From positions 17,966,501 through 18,030,500 of the forward strand of contig JAWQUS010000010.1 in the NCBI GenBank assembly GCA_036365455.1: a DNA stretch of 64,000 nucleotides. Direction: 5' to 3'. This DNA comes from Macrosoma leucophasiata. Lineage: Eukaryota > Arthropoda > Insecta > Lepidoptera > Hedylidae. Positions 9,956-20,261 of this stretch are shown here, piece after piece. Every line of letters starts with the position of its first letter. The first letter of the stretch is position 1. The notes below the pieces were generated by a model, which was given only the letters and a program-made list of their open reading frames with translations, was not told where the DNA came from and ran no database searches. The position numbers were made by a program, and so were the translations under genes.

Positions 9956-10085
9956 TAAGTGGAATAATGATAATAGTACACTTTAATGCACACCAAAAGT
10001 ACATCGGTTAAGATTACATTTTTGACATACTTATGTGACAATGGGCGGCCTTATCGTTAGAAGAGCGATTTCTTCCAGGCTTTAT
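9950..10085 (-). mobile_element. LINE T tail
   Basis: On the minus strand cctggaagaaatcgctcttc, then ataaggccgcccattgtcac, then a 3' UTR with a cattaaagtgtac block. This is a common 3' end of another lepidopteran LINE. It abuts the LINE S tail, so the two retroposons meet tail to tail. Confidence 0.7.
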
Positions 10086-10109
10086 TATGATCAATTAAAA
10101 AGTGCGTTG

Positions 10110-10200
10110 ATTAAAGAAAAAATTGACTTCGGGGAGGGATCGAACCAGTGACCTCAAGTTCCAGTTCAGCCGATTTACCACTAAGCTAAAAAATCTTAGC
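10110..10200 (-). repeat. tRNA-derived SINE C fragment
   Basis: The plus strand shows attgacttcggggagggat, then the reversed B box atcgaacca and a decayed D-arm region (taccactaagcta). Same family as 10620-10930; diverged. Confidence 0.5.
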
Positions 10201-10620
10201 AAAAAGTTGACTTTTTCCCCTTGTTATTACCGCAGACAATAAAATGAAAAAAAAAAGAAAATTTTGGAAAATCGTAATTAGAATTATAGGAAAACCTTTT
10301 AAGAAATCGTTCAAAATAACATCTCATTCTGTTACTTTAGTGTCGTCAATCATTAGGTAGGCAGTTGCAAGCAAGCGCTCAGTTCGTATGGATGGTACCT
10401 AAAAGTACTAGTGTTCTAAGAAAATACCTACTTATGTTTCTTTAAACACTAGTATTTAATTCGGAACAATCTTAATATAAATTAAATAGCTGTAGCTGTA
10501 TGGAGTTTGCTGCTCTTGGGAGCTGAAATACCAACCTCAATGCTCTTCTTGATAGAATTTAAGTAAATTCAACCCAATTCAAAATTAAGGGCATTTAAGT
10601 TTTTTTTTTAAATAAATAAA
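10200..10620. other. Unassigned AT-rich DNA
   Basis: AT-rich with short A runs. No gene or named repeat. Confidence 0.45.
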
Positions 10621-10631
10621 TAAGGTACCTA

Positions 10632-10925
10632 TTTTTTATTTTTAAAGAAAAATGGAAAGAAAATTTGACTTCGGGCGAGGCTCGAACTCGCGACCATAGT
10701 TGGTAATAGATGGCGCTACTGCTACCATAAACCAATGCAATAGATGTGAAGGAAAGATTTGACAAATCGGGCAGGGCTTCAGTAGCTCAATTGGAAGAGC
10801 GGCTGGACTAGATTCCCAGTAGGTCGCGAGTTCGAGCCTCGCCTGAAGTCAAATTTTCTTTCCATTTTTCTTTAAAAATAAAATATATTTCACAAGCATG
10901 TGTTAATGCGAAATAATATAAAACA
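10632..10925 (+). mobile_element. Fold-back SINE C with tRNA-like core
   Basis: The ends are inverted copies of each other for about 58 bases (plus strand 10632-10695 against 10830-10880): an AT-rich arm, tggaaagaaaatttgact, then the B-box half of a tRNA. The right arm carries a complete 74-base tRNA-like sequence at 10776-10849, while the left arm carries only its 3' half. A related copy is inverted at 18595-18835. Confidence 0.75.
10776..10849 (+). repeat. tRNA-like cloverleaf inside SINE C
   Basis: Acceptor arms gcttcag/ctgaagt pair over seven positions (one G-U). The D arm is gctc...gagc. The anticodon loop ctagatt gives AGA at the anticodon position, and the T arm gcgag/ctcgc carries ttcgagc. 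One pair at the end of the anticodon stem is mismatched. It would probably score with a tRNA finder, but because it is repeated inside a mobile element with one base different at 18612-18685, it is better read as a SINE promoter than as a tRNA gene. Confidence 0.7.
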
Positions 10926-10999
10926 AGGTACCTATTGCCTAACCTAAACGAATTCGATCATTTAGCGAAAAATCTAGGTGCAATTGCCGGTGGCTAGGT

Positions 11000-11202
11000 G
11001 CATTGCTGTTTGTTAGTCTCGCTAAAAATTGAGAACGCCCACAGGATTACGCTTATTTTGCTTTTGAATCATTTTTGGCAGTCCAGGAAAAGTTTTAAGG
11101 TTGAGAAAAGATGAAGAAATTCTAACGAAAATAGTAAAACCAACAATTTTAAAAATAGTCCGTATCAATTGAGGCAATACGAAGTTTACTGGATCAGCTA
11201 GT
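11000..11202 (-). repeat. D repeat, inverted copy
   Basis: The reverse complement runs actagctgatccagtaaactt, cgtattgcctcaatt, gatacggactattt, ..., tttttagcgagactaacaaacagcaat, matching 2848-3095 and 48273-48511 with about a fifth of positions changed by eye. Confidence 0.65.
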
Positions 11203-11218
11203 GGAATATGCTGCTATG

Positions 11219-11430
11219 GAAGTGGCAAACAAGCATGCAGTTCACATTGATGTTAAGACCAAGGTCAAAATGCAGATGCGTTACCACTCCTAAGGCCTAA
11301 GGTATTATGCCGTACATTACCACCCGACCGGAACAAGATAGTGCTGAACACTACCATATAGCGGCAAGTACATTAGGTAATGCGGTGGTGCCTACGCCCG
11401 CGAGCTCCTTCACTGGAGCCCTACTACCAA
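11219..11430 (-). mobile_element. A repeat, antisense copy
   Basis: Starts agtggcaaacaagcatgcag and ends cctttcactggagccctact. The region between matches the family, with a short internal loss around the cctgtaatttccgg block. It sits directly beside the inverted D repeat. Confidence 0.8.
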
Positions 11431-11434
11431 TTTC

Positions 11435-12540
11435 TGCTCCTATACTGGAATTCTACCCTCACCTACTGTTCATAGTTAATACACATAAAGCATTACACTC
11501 TTTATTTCACAATTGCTATCACAAACAACAACGCATCTGCGTTCCATATTTCATCCACTGCAGTAATTACTTAACATACACGAACTTTTTATCGATTTGC
11601 TACTACACTTTTAATGTCTTCATCAGTATTGAAATAGCAATATGACAGGTGAACCAACGATGCTTTAATGTATTCGTACGATTCGTTATCGATACCGATC
11701 TGTCTGTGTTCGGATGACGAAAACGCTGAACAAATATGATGCATTGGTACGATGCGCGATGCGATACCAAACTGAATAGGTAACAGCAGCTCGTTTTCTT
11801 ATTATAAGACACGTTTCATTCGAGTATAGACTCTATTTGTAAACACGTAATGGTCACAGAATGTGAATATGTCTGCAAACATGTAGGTAATGCACTGTCG
11901 CAATTATTAGCAAAGGGAAATCAATGAGAGCTCATTTTGTAGATTACGAGCCTACTCACGTTAAATGAGTGATCGAGCCTTTCATTACGATATATCTTTT
12001 AGAACGAAATACTTTAAGTGATTAAGTATTTTTGTTTAATTTTTTTTAATATCGATATTGTAGTGTTTTTGTCGAAATTGAAACCATATTATAGCTGTCT
12101 TATTTGAGAACGAAACTGTCCAGCAGATAATTAAAAAGATGTTGTAGCAAGTTTATATATTATAACATTGGTAATTTATTAATTATTTTTTAATAAATTA
12201 TTACAATTTCATGATATCTTAAATAAGCTGACAGTTAATCCCAAATTATAATGACATAAAAAGCATGTAAATAACTGCATTCATCTTGAAGTACTTAAAT
12301 AAAAAATAAATAAACTAGTAAGACTAGAATCATTCGAGTAAAATATGACTTAGTCATTCTATTCTATTTTGTAAACGAAAAAAATATAAAATACCATTAA
12401 AGGAGCAGGTCATTTAATTGAACAATTAGAATATTAAAGTAATTTTTGTCGGACAGTCTGTAGGCCCAACAATGAGTCTCGAACGAGGAGTGACTCAACA
12501 AAGTTTACGGAAACGGTTTGAATGGCCTCGATAAATAATT
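11435..12540. other. Unassigned AT-rich DNA
   Basis: No gene or repeat supported. A palindrome taatttattaa...ttaataaatta is at 12173-12206. A 112-codon frame starting at 11307 is only the A repeat plus flank. Confidence 0.45.
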
Positions 12541-12870
12541 AAGCAGACCACGGGTAGGTAGTAATTAGAAATAGAACGACTAAGGCTTCGACGGGGGTGA
12601 TGAAATATTCTAATCATTCACTAGGCGCATTGTAAACTGCGACTGATGGGCGATAAGGTCGTGTCACACGGGCTCGGGGCACAAACGAGCGATTGTGAGC
12701 CCGCACACGGCGCTTGCGCGCTTTGCATAACAAAGGGCGCAATTTGGAGGAAAAATGGGCACAATCTCGAACCATCTCGGGTTCTCTCGGCCGCGCTCGG
12801 CTGTTATCGGTCGTTGCGCCCGCGCCGGCTAGGATTTGACTGTTACAATGTTTCTTAGTCGTTATCCTTC
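12541..12870. promoter_or_regulatory. GC-richer island with SOX/POU-like composite site
   Basis: A sharply GC-richer, CpG-containing block in AT-rich surroundings with no repeat I recognise. At 12721-12736 the minus strand reads CCTTTGTTATGCAAAG, an HMG-box (SOX) site followed directly by a POU octamer half, only the last base differing from the classic SOX/OCT composite. The island has no credible exon. Regulatory role is inferred from motif and composition only. Confidence 0.35.
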
Positions 12871-12879
12871 TCATTTTTT

Positions 12880-13370
12880 CTAAAAAAACTAACAAATTAC
12901 CTACCTACTTATTATTTGTTTTTGTTTATACAGCTCAGTATTGAGGCTCAATTTGTCCCCTGGAATTAATAGCCCATGCAGTGGGCCTTAGGAGTGTAGT
13001 AGGTACGACGTAGTAAGATGCGTAACATTTATTTAGTATTCTGTATTTTTAAAATAGTACCTACGTAGGTATCAAAGTTCGAATTAAGAACTAAGCAATT
13101 AGGTACCGAATTAAACTCTTTTGACGTTTGTGTTATTTTATTCACTATCCGGAATAAAATAAAAAGTAACAAAAGTTAATCGTGAAACATGCAGTTATTA
13201 AAATATTTTATGTCATTTAACCTTGTCATTTAGTTAATTGAACCCATGGTTTTCGCTAAAAACTAAAATTGAGTAAAAAGATCGGGGATACAATAAATTG
13301 ATTCTTACCTATTATTTAAAAGGTAATATACTTATTGAGTACATTAATACAAAGGGTACCTGAAAAATGA
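12880..13370. other. Unassigned AT-rich DNA
   Basis: Nothing supported beyond AT-rich, non-repetitive sequence. Confidence 0.45.
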
Positions 13371-13376
13371 CTTTAA

Positions 13377-13546
13377 CCCATTACCACTGGGATCACTAGT
13401 TTAGTCGCTCTACCAATAGAGTTACCAGAATAGCTACACACGTTCAAATTCCATCTGAAGCAAAATTTTTCTTTCCATTTTACCTTAAAATATTTCACTC
13501 GTAACTATGTGTTATTGCCAATAATACAATAATATAAAATAAACCT
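13377..13546 (+). repeat. SINE C, heavily decayed
   Basis: The blocks cgttcaaattccatctgaag, aaatttttctttccatttta, aatatttcac and tgtgttattg.caataata follow SINE C order (compare 10830-10920), with a degraded head upstream. Confidence 0.45.
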
Positions 13547-13741
13547 ATTATTTTGTTAATTGCACCATTTGATAATTGTTAAATGACGTCATATATTAAA
13601 CTTTAACGTTAACATTGGGTAATTCTTAATTCACGTAATTTCTTTGTTGGGCTTTACATACTATTTTTTTTTTATTGGTCATTCATGGAAAAAAAATATG
13701 TGGTGCGTTATTCGTTTTTTGTTTTCAGTAATTTTTAGTGT

Positions 13742-13935
13742 ACTACTAGCGGCCCGCCCCGGCTTCGCCCGCGCTGCTCTGCTCCTATTAGTCATAGCGT
13801 AATGTAAGCTATCCTATCTCTCAAGTTGGATCAAACTGCACATGGTGTGCGAATTTTATTATAATCGGTTAAGTGGTTTAGGAGTCCATTGAGGACAAAC
13901 ATTGTGACACGAGATTTATATATATTAAGATGTTG
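13742..13935 (-). mobile_element. E repeat (CTAG-ended), inverted copy
   Basis: The plus strand starts actagcggcccgccccggct and mirrors 4832-5015 almost base for base (tattagtcatagcgtaatg, atcctatctctcaagttgg, ggtgtgcgaattttatta). The high identity across 9 kb suggests recent activity of this family. Confidence 0.7.
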
Positions 13936-14049
13936 AATGTGTCGTTATTAATTGTTGTAATTAATGCAGTGTCAGTATTTTTAAGGCAATGTTACAAAAC
14001 TATGTTGACTATGTGTTATATGTATCTGTGAAAGTTTAAATAAAGATAA

Positions 14050-14287
14050 TTAATGTATAAGAACTTTAAAGTAACTGGCCCTGCTGCGCTGGTTATTGTT
14101 AAAGTTAACCTCAAAATTATCTGTCAGATGATAAAGGAATACGTCAACGCTGGTAATTTTGACAATGTCAAAAAAAACGCCGCTGCAACGCATTCTGCCG
14201 TAAATGTTAAAGTCAATGTAACTGCTATTGTTAAATTTGACAATAACTGTCACTTTAACAAATATTTTGGTGCAACCGAACCTTAAT
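14050..14287. mobile_element. MITE M
   Basis: Ends aaatattttggtgcaaccga then acct. The reverse complement of that end appears at 38236-38262 in a second copy. Internal blocks rich in gttaa/ttaac (taatgttaaag, attgttaaa) give hairpin potential. Its ends match a widespread lepidopteran MITE type (GGTTCGGTTGCACCAAAA). An open 77-codon plus frame is a by-product. Confidence 0.55.
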
Positions 14288-14640
14288 CTACCACAGTCTA
14301 CAGTTAGAAGTCGAAACAGGGTGATATGAATCTAGATATTTATTATTCTCCTCCACTATTGCACGACTTGCATTTCATCTAATGAATATTTTAAGAGGTT
14401 TATGTCGAAACATGAAATGGCGGACTGGGAAAGTAAATTTATGGAAACAAGTTTGTAAACTACAACCCTTATTTTTGATTATTTTAATAAGGGATAAGGT
14501 TGAAGTTCGATAAGAGACTAAGGCAAATTTATTGTCTCTACCTATCTACTGACTAAAGTAGTTGATACTTTTTGCTTCATTTAAGAATCTAAAAAAGTCA
14601 TAATTTTAGGTACCTAATGACCTTCCGTGAGGCATCTTAT
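14288..14640. other. Unassigned AT-rich DNA
   Basis: Non-repetitive; nothing supported. Confidence 0.4.
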
Positions 14641-14644
14641 TTTT

Positions 14645-14832
14645 GCTGATGGTAGAGCTCCAGTGATGGCGCTCGCGGCGTGGGCACCACCGAATTACCT
14701 AATTTACTTGCCGCTAAATGGTAGTGTTCAGCTCTGTCGTGTTCTGCAGGTACAAGTGGTAATGTACGGTCTTGTTATTTCAGTCATAGAGGCGTACACC
14801 GTAGACCTTAGGAGTGCCAACGCATGTACTTT
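14645..14832 (+). mobile_element. A repeat, 3'-truncated sense copy
   Basis: Begins gctgatggtagagctcc and follows the family through ccttaggagtgccaacgcat, then stops. The last 90 bases (including the tail) are absent, unusual for a retroposon and more like a later deletion. Confidence 0.7.
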
Positions 14833-14912
14833 ATTATGTCATTAAAAAAATGTTGTTTACGCATCTACCTACATATTCTCAATATGCGTATTTTCTACTA
14901 AGTATTATTATT

Positions 14913-15195
14913 TGGTGGTGGTAGAGCTCCAGTGACGGAGCTCGCGGACGTAGGCACCACCGCATTACCTAATATACTTGCCGCTAAATGGTAGTGATCA
15001 GCACTATCGTGTTTAGGTCAGGTGGTTATGTACGGCTCTGTAATTGCCGGCACAGAGGCATAACACCTTAGGCCTCAGGAGTGGTAACGCATCTGCATTT
15101 TGACCTTGGTCTTTGTGTGGGTGTCTATAGGCTGCAGTCATCACTAAACATCAATGTGAACTGCATGCTTGTTTGACAGTCCATTACAAAAAAAT
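14913..15195 (+). mobile_element. A repeat, full length
   Basis: Starts tggtggtggtagagctcc, ends catgcttgtttgacagt, tail ccattacaaaaaaa. It lies 80 bases after the preceding truncated copy, in the same orientation. Confidence 0.85.
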
Positions 15196-15399
15196 ATATA
15201 TTTTATTTGGCACTCTTTAGGCAGGTAGGTACCTACGTTATGTAAGACCTACTCGTACTCAAATATTGTCTTATTATTTGACACACCTATTAGATAAAAT
15301 AAATCTAGAGACAATCACACAATGATAGATAGTTTTATGTGTGTGTGAGTGTAAGCGTAAACGTATTTGTTATATGACAGGTACATACTTACCTACCTT

Positions 15400-16200
15400 G
15401 TTATTACGCACTTCGCTCTCTATCTCGTCTGGTGAGATCGCAAAAGAAACTTTTAAATAGCTTATTGTCAGACTGAAAGCCCATTGTGATACCTACATCT
15501 GAAGTTGTATATCTAATGTTAATTAACAGCAATGCAGCAAGCTCGGCCTTCCTGCGGTTGCGACACGCTCTGCGTGTTTGTTTTTCATAGCAATTGCTAG
15601 TTTTTAGTATATTTGCATGCGGCCCCCGGCAGAACAATGCGCGGAGGAGTCGCGTTAATATCACTGAGAATTAACCGGGAGTGGATTGTCGCGTACTCGT
15701 GCACAATAAACAATACAAAACGGAGCCGAGCAAAAACAAACTATAGAAACGTGGCCACAACAAGAAGAATAGGAAAATTGCTTTAGTTTAAAAAAAATCT
15801 ATTTGTTTGTGTCTCGAGATGAACGCGCCTATAGTGCGTTCTCGGGCGACCAATCGCGCGCAGGCGGCTTCCCGCCCCCGACCCGTCGGCCAATCACAAC
15901 CGCTCGGCCGCCGCAAGAGCAGTTTCCTTTTTTAAAAGTTTCGCCCTCAACTTCCATCCGATTTCCCGCCTCGACTTCTTAAGTTATGGACGATGAAAAA
16001 ATCGCTTGATTTATTTATTAAGACACCAGTTTTTGCGCTTTAAATTATGATGTCGACTGAAGACGGGGGGGCCGTTCCTGGTGGATGTTTCACAGTTTTT
16101 ACAGGGTCGTCGGGAATGGCGCGTCGGGGATGCGAGCGATATTATGATTTCATTGGATTTTTATTGAAACAAACGTGTCTGCAATGAGCAAGGTATGGAC
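15400..16200 (+). promoter_or_regulatory. GC-rich promoter-like region with CCAAT boxes
   Basis: Mostly non-repetitive DNA with clustered CpG. Two ccaatc boxes about 40 bases apart (15850-15855 and 15890-15895) sit in gc-rich sequence (gcaggcggcttcccgccccc), followed by tttttaaaag and, at 16047, a 46-codon frame. The candidate splice donor aaggtatgg lies at 16191-16199. This is the most promoter-like stretch of the window; transcription is inferred. Confidence 0.3.
16047..16187 (+). CDS. Hypothetical 46-codon reading frame
   Basis: Too short for standard ORF lists. It starts with two consecutive ATG codons and reads MMSTEDGGAVPGGCFTVFTG then SSGMARRGCERYYDFIGFLL, ending KQTCLQ and TGA. No domain, signal peptide or transmembrane segment is evident. 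It follows the CCAAT-containing region and precedes a possible splice donor at 16191. It could be a 5' UTR exon with an upstream ORF, or a chance frame. Confidence 0.15.
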   Translation: MMSTEDGGAVPGGCFTVFTGSSGMARRGCERYYDFIGFLLKQTCLQ

Positions 16201-16557
16201 AGATGAATCTAAGTGATTTGCCACTTTCTTCGGCACGTTCCCACGTTGCGGCGTGTTCAGTAGTCGGCACACGCCTGCCCGTCTGCCTGCGGTCATTGAT
16301 TTGCGTCCTACACTACCTAACTAACTACATACCTACCTACGCAAACCAATCAATATTTATAAAGCTTTTGTTTCATTTCATAGCCCTTCGATTTACTTCA
16401 CGATTGATTCAATTGCCTATTCGTTGTGAATTGTGTTAAAACAGTTTTGAAATGGCAAGATTTAGTTGTATATTCCGAATATTTCAACTAGGTAGAACCT
16501 ATCATAACATTATTTTGTAGGCGCCTTATCACAATTCTGTCTTTCTTTTTGTTACCA

Positions 16558-16830
16558 AGTTGACAAACAAGCATGCAGTTCACATGGATGTTAAGTGATG
16601 ACTTCAGCCCATAAACATATGCACAAAAACCAGAGGTCAAAATGCAGATGCGTTGCCACCCCTGAGATCGTAAGTGTTATCTCTGTGATAGGTAGTTATT
16701 ACGGGGCCATACATTACCATCTAACTGAAACACGATAGTGCTGAACACTAAAATTTGGTAACAAATACCTAGGTTAGGTTAATGCGGTGGTACCTACGCC
16801 CTCGACTTCCTACACTGTAACTCTACCATA
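16558..16830 (-). mobile_element. A repeat, antisense, diverged
   Basis: Family order from agttgacaaacaagcatgcag through gatgactgcagcc, gatgcgttgccacc, cacgatagtgctgaacacta to gcctacgcc. Older than its neighbours by number of changes. Confidence 0.75.
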
Positions 16831-16873
16831 GCTCAATTAATGAAAACGATTCTATTTGAAACTAATTTAATTG

Positions 16874-17024
16874 AAGTGGCAAACAATCATGCAGTTCACA
16901 TTGATGTTAAGTGATGACTGCAGCCTATAGACATTCACACAAAGACCAAGGTCAAAATGCAGATGCGTTACCACTCCTGAGGGCTAAGGTGTTATGCCTC
17001 TGTGCCGGAAATTACAGGGCCGTA
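16874..17024 (-). mobile_element. A repeat, truncated antisense copy
   Basis: A well-kept end from aagtggcaaacaatcatgca to attacagggccgtaca; the remaining 120 bases of the family are missing. It lies 45 bases from the preceding copy, same orientation. Confidence 0.75.
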
Positions 17025-17029
17025 CAAAC

Positions 17030-17655
17030 TAAAGCCTACTTAAATGTTTCATCAATATTTTAAGTACTTATAGGTCCCTATTAAGTGCTGAGCAAAAAAA
17101 CACAAAAAGGAGAAGACGTACCTACCTATGTAGAGTCACAATATTATTTTTGTAGAACTCTACCTAACAACTGTAAACGTAAGGTATTTGCCTAAGTACA
17201 CAAAACTTTGAACCATTGTGACCTATTTCCCGACCCCAAGAGTGACCTCGAAGGCTCAGGTCTTGCAAGTAATGGCCAAATGACCAAAAAGCCACATGAT
17301 GATCAAATTACTCGATGACTTTAAACTTTATTGATTTTTGATACATACACATTAAAATGAACTATTCTCATATATTATTTAATATCATATATTTATTCAA
17401 CTATTCTCATACAACCTGAAAAGCAGAATAGAATATTAGATTAAATGCGTACGTATGAAATAATAGGTACAATGAATGTTTGAAGAACAGAATTGAATGT
17501 GGATATTTTTATATTTAATCTACTTTTTTCGGTACCTACTTACAGGATAAAATAGTGGTTGATTTGACTGTGATGTCATCAATAGGAGAAGATTCATGAA
17601 AAAAAATGTGTAAAAGGAATGTCCAGTACTGGAATATTCTTAACGTGTTTTAACG
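17030..17655. other. Unassigned AT-rich DNA
   Basis: No gene or repeat seen. Confidence 0.4.
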
Positions 17656-17662
17656 TGTTTTT

Positions 17663-17956
17663 ACTGGTGATAGAGCTCCAGTGACGGAGCTCGCGGGCGT
17701 AGGCACCACCGCATTACCTAATATACTTGCCGCTAAATGGCAGTGTTCAACACTATCGTGTTCCGGTCAGGTGGTAATGTACGGCCCTGTAATTTCCGGC
17801 ACAGAGGCATAAGACCTTAGGCCTCAGGAGTGGTAACGCATCTGCATTTTGACCTTGGTCTTTGTGTGAGTGTCTATAGGCTGCAGTCATCACTTAACAT
17901 CAATGTGAACTGCATGCTTGTTTACCACTTCCATAACATAACATAAAAAAAAAAAA
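17663..17956 (+). mobile_element. A repeat, full length with poly(A)
   Basis: One of the best copies: ttactggtgatagagctcc to tgcttgtttaccactt, then ccataacataacat and a 12-A run. The A tail shows the polarity of the family (retroposon sense strand). Confidence 0.9.
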
Positions 17957-17957
17957 G

Positions 17958-18245
17958 TAAATAGATCTATCGGGAAATGGAATTAGAAATTGGCAATTTA
18001 CACGATTTTGCGTATGTTAGTCCCTTAGTTATATAGATTCGTTTCGAGTCTGTCATAAATAGAATAGGTAGGCATTGTAATATGTGGCCATTGAGTCCAT
18101 TAAAACGACTTATAAATCACCTTTTCACACTTTTATTAGATTGTTGGGAAATGGAATCTCAAGATTAGATCTGTACCAATTTAACGCACCTTTCGCACGT
18201 GTTTCTAGATGTACCTACCTATGTTATGACAAAAGCTGTATAAGT
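17958..18245 (+). repeat. Long inverted duplication, arm 1
   Basis: About 285 bases whose reverse complement lies at 19596-19868. Shared blocks: tcgggaaa.gga, ggcaatttaca, agattcgtttcg, ttgagtcca, acgacttataaa.cacctttt, tctcaagattagatctg, accaatttaacgcaccttt. It is unrelated to A, B, C, D or E repeats. It may be a dispersed repeat present twice or an inverted duplication. Confidence 0.75.
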
Positions 18246-18410
18246 ATATATTACCTATTTAAATCAAAACGTTCAAGTGCGAGTCGGACTCGTCTTCCAA
18301 GAGATTTGTTATGTTAAAAAGAAAACTCTTATACATAGTGTGGGAGAATCGTCACGAGAAAAATTATGAAGATAAGTTAGTACTTATAGGTATTTTTTTT
18401 ACGTAACGAA

Positions 18411-18569
18411 TGTGGCACACAAGCGTGCAGTTCACAAACAGATGTTAAGTGATGACTGCAGCCACCTACACAAGACAGTACAGTGACAAGACAAGACAGT
18501 GTAGACATCTACACAAAAACCAGAGGTAAAATTGCAGATGCGTTGCCATCCCTGAGACGTTAGTTATTG
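18411..18569 (-). repeat. A repeat fragment with internal insertion
   Basis: tgtggcacacaagcgtgcag, tgatgactgcagcc, then about 40 bases of acaagacag-type repeat (18469-18508), then acatctacacaaaaaccaga and gcagatgcgttgcca. The acaagacag unit is present twice. Confidence 0.6.
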
Positions 18570-18594
18570 AAATATATTTTATTTAAAAAAAAAA

Positions 18595-18835
18595 ATGGAA
18601 AGAAAAATTTGACTTCAGGCGAGACTCGAACTCGCGACCTACTGGGAATCTAGTCCAGCCGCTCTTCCAATTGAGCTACTGAAGCCCTGCCCGATTTGTC
18701 AAATCTTTCCTTCACATCTATTGCATTGCTTTATGGTAGCAGCAGCGCCATCTATCACCAACGATGCTTGTGAAATATATTTTTCTTTAAAAATAAAATA
18801 TATTTCACAAGCATGTGTTAATGCGAAATAATATA
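18595..18835 (-). mobile_element. SINE C, second fold-back copy
   Basis: The minus strand reads the 74-base tRNA-like sequence (18612-18685) with one base different from 10776-10849, preceded by gacaaatcgggcagg and gcaatagatgtgaaggaaag as in copy 1. At 18764-18816 a 20-base hairpin tgcttgtgaaatatattttt/aaatatatttcacaagca forms the outer arm. Confidence 0.75.
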
Positions 18836-18839
18836 AAAC

Positions 18840-19590
18840 GACGTTAGTTATTGTCAGTTTGCAGCCAATGACTGTCCTCCCTTAAACTTTCTTTTATCAT
18901 TTTATGGCACGACTAGACACGCTGTTGTTTCTGGTTCTCCGTTAAGTTATGCAGTATCTATTGAGTGAAAAGCTTCTGAAGCTACCGTAAAAGGTTTTGC
19001 ATTTGGCTCATTCCAATGATTAACAAAGTTTGAATTTGCGGACGAGTAAGTTTTATGTCAGTTTCAATGAGGTGTCGTACGGTATCGATATTAGATTCTG
19101 TAACTGCAGGTGCCGGTTGGCCTTCCTGGAGATTATCACGTCTACGTTTCAATGCTCCAAATCACGAAAAAAACAGCTGTCACCAAATGCCAGGTAAATT
19201 CTCTCGCAACTCTCTTGTTGACTTACCTAAGCCAGAACTGTAAATCAAAAAATCTTTGAACGAAAATGATCACGAGTTTAATTAATTTCGATAGCGACAC
19301 ACAATTTTCAAAAGGACGCAACAGTTAAAATAATACCCACAGTCTCAATAAGAAGTAACATGTTTCAAGTAGAACCATTTTCAAATTCCGTATTTTTTTT
19401 TCATTCTTCTATGGTAAGTGGCCAGTTTTAGAAAATTTCAGGAGGTATGTGTTATTCAGTTGTTACAAATTAATGTTACTGTGTATACCTAATCAGTTTT
19501 AATTATTGTTGTTTCGTTATCTCCACCCTGTATAGCATGTCATTATGAAACTGTAACAGCACGATTTATTTTCTTAATTATTGGGTGCCT
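18840..19590. other. Unassigned DNA
   Basis: No supported gene. The block 19055-19240 has a 62-codon frame without a domain. Confidence 0.4.
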
Positions 19591-19595
19591 ATAAT

Positions 19596-19868
19596 AATAT
19601 CTTTTGCCATAACATACCTACCAAAATTATACATCTAGGAACACGTGTGAAAGGTGCGTTAAATTGGTGCAGATCTAATCTTGAGATTCTAAAAAAAGTG
19701 TGAAAAGGTGTTTTATAAGTCGTTTACCAGTGGACTCAATAGCCACATAATTAAACACCTATTCAATTTAGCATGTTTGACACGAAACGAATCTGTATTT
19801 TAGGTGTTTACATACTCCAACTCTTGTAAATTGCTAATTGTTAATCCGTTTCCCGAAAATCTACTAAA
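19596..19868 (-). repeat. Long inverted duplication, arm 2
   Basis: Reverse-complement partner of 17958-18245 with scattered substitutions and small indels, separated by about 1.35 kb that holds an A fragment, SINE C and unique DNA. Confidence 0.75.
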
Positions 19869-19907
19869 CTTAGGTACATACTCGTACTTTATATAGGTAT
19901 GCTCTTT

Positions 19908-20010
19908 TTACTGGTTGTAGAGTTCCAGAGTAGGAGCTCAAGGGCATAGGCACCACCGCATTACCTAATCTATCGGCCGTCAAATGGTAGTGTTCAGCAC
20001 TAACGTGTCT
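19908..20010 (+). repeat. A repeat, 5' fragment
   Basis: ttactggttgtagagttcc, gcaccaccgcattacctaat, aaatggtagtgttcagcact, then ends. Only the first 100 bases of the family. Confidence 0.65.
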
Positions 20011-20119
20011 CTATTAACGTGATAGACAAGGGACGAATCCGAAAGAATACTGAAAACCAGTTGCCAAAATGGATCTTTCCATTCAAAATATTCATAGATT
20101 TGCCGATAACAGAATTAAG

Positions 20120-20215
20120 AAAAGTCAGTTGCGTTCCCCGTGGTCACACCGTTGGTTACACTGGTGGTACCACGGGGAATACGATATTCCCCGTGGTCAC
20201 ACCACAGTAGAGATT
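20120..20215. repeat. CCCCGTGG palindromic repeat, copy 1
   Basis: gttgcgttccccgtggt, later taccacggggaata and attccccgtggtcacac, then agtagagattta. It is self-complementary in several registers. A diverged relative is at 34636-34730. Confidence 0.5.
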
Positions 20216-20261
20216 TACTCAAAAGTATTGTAAAAAATTACACTGCAATATCGCTTAAAGA

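Noticed and set aside
10776..10849. Functional tRNA gene (AGA anticodon)
   Set aside because: Embedded in a fold-back repeat with a near-identical copy elsewhere, followed by SINE sequence rather than a simple T terminator; one anticodon-stem mismatch.
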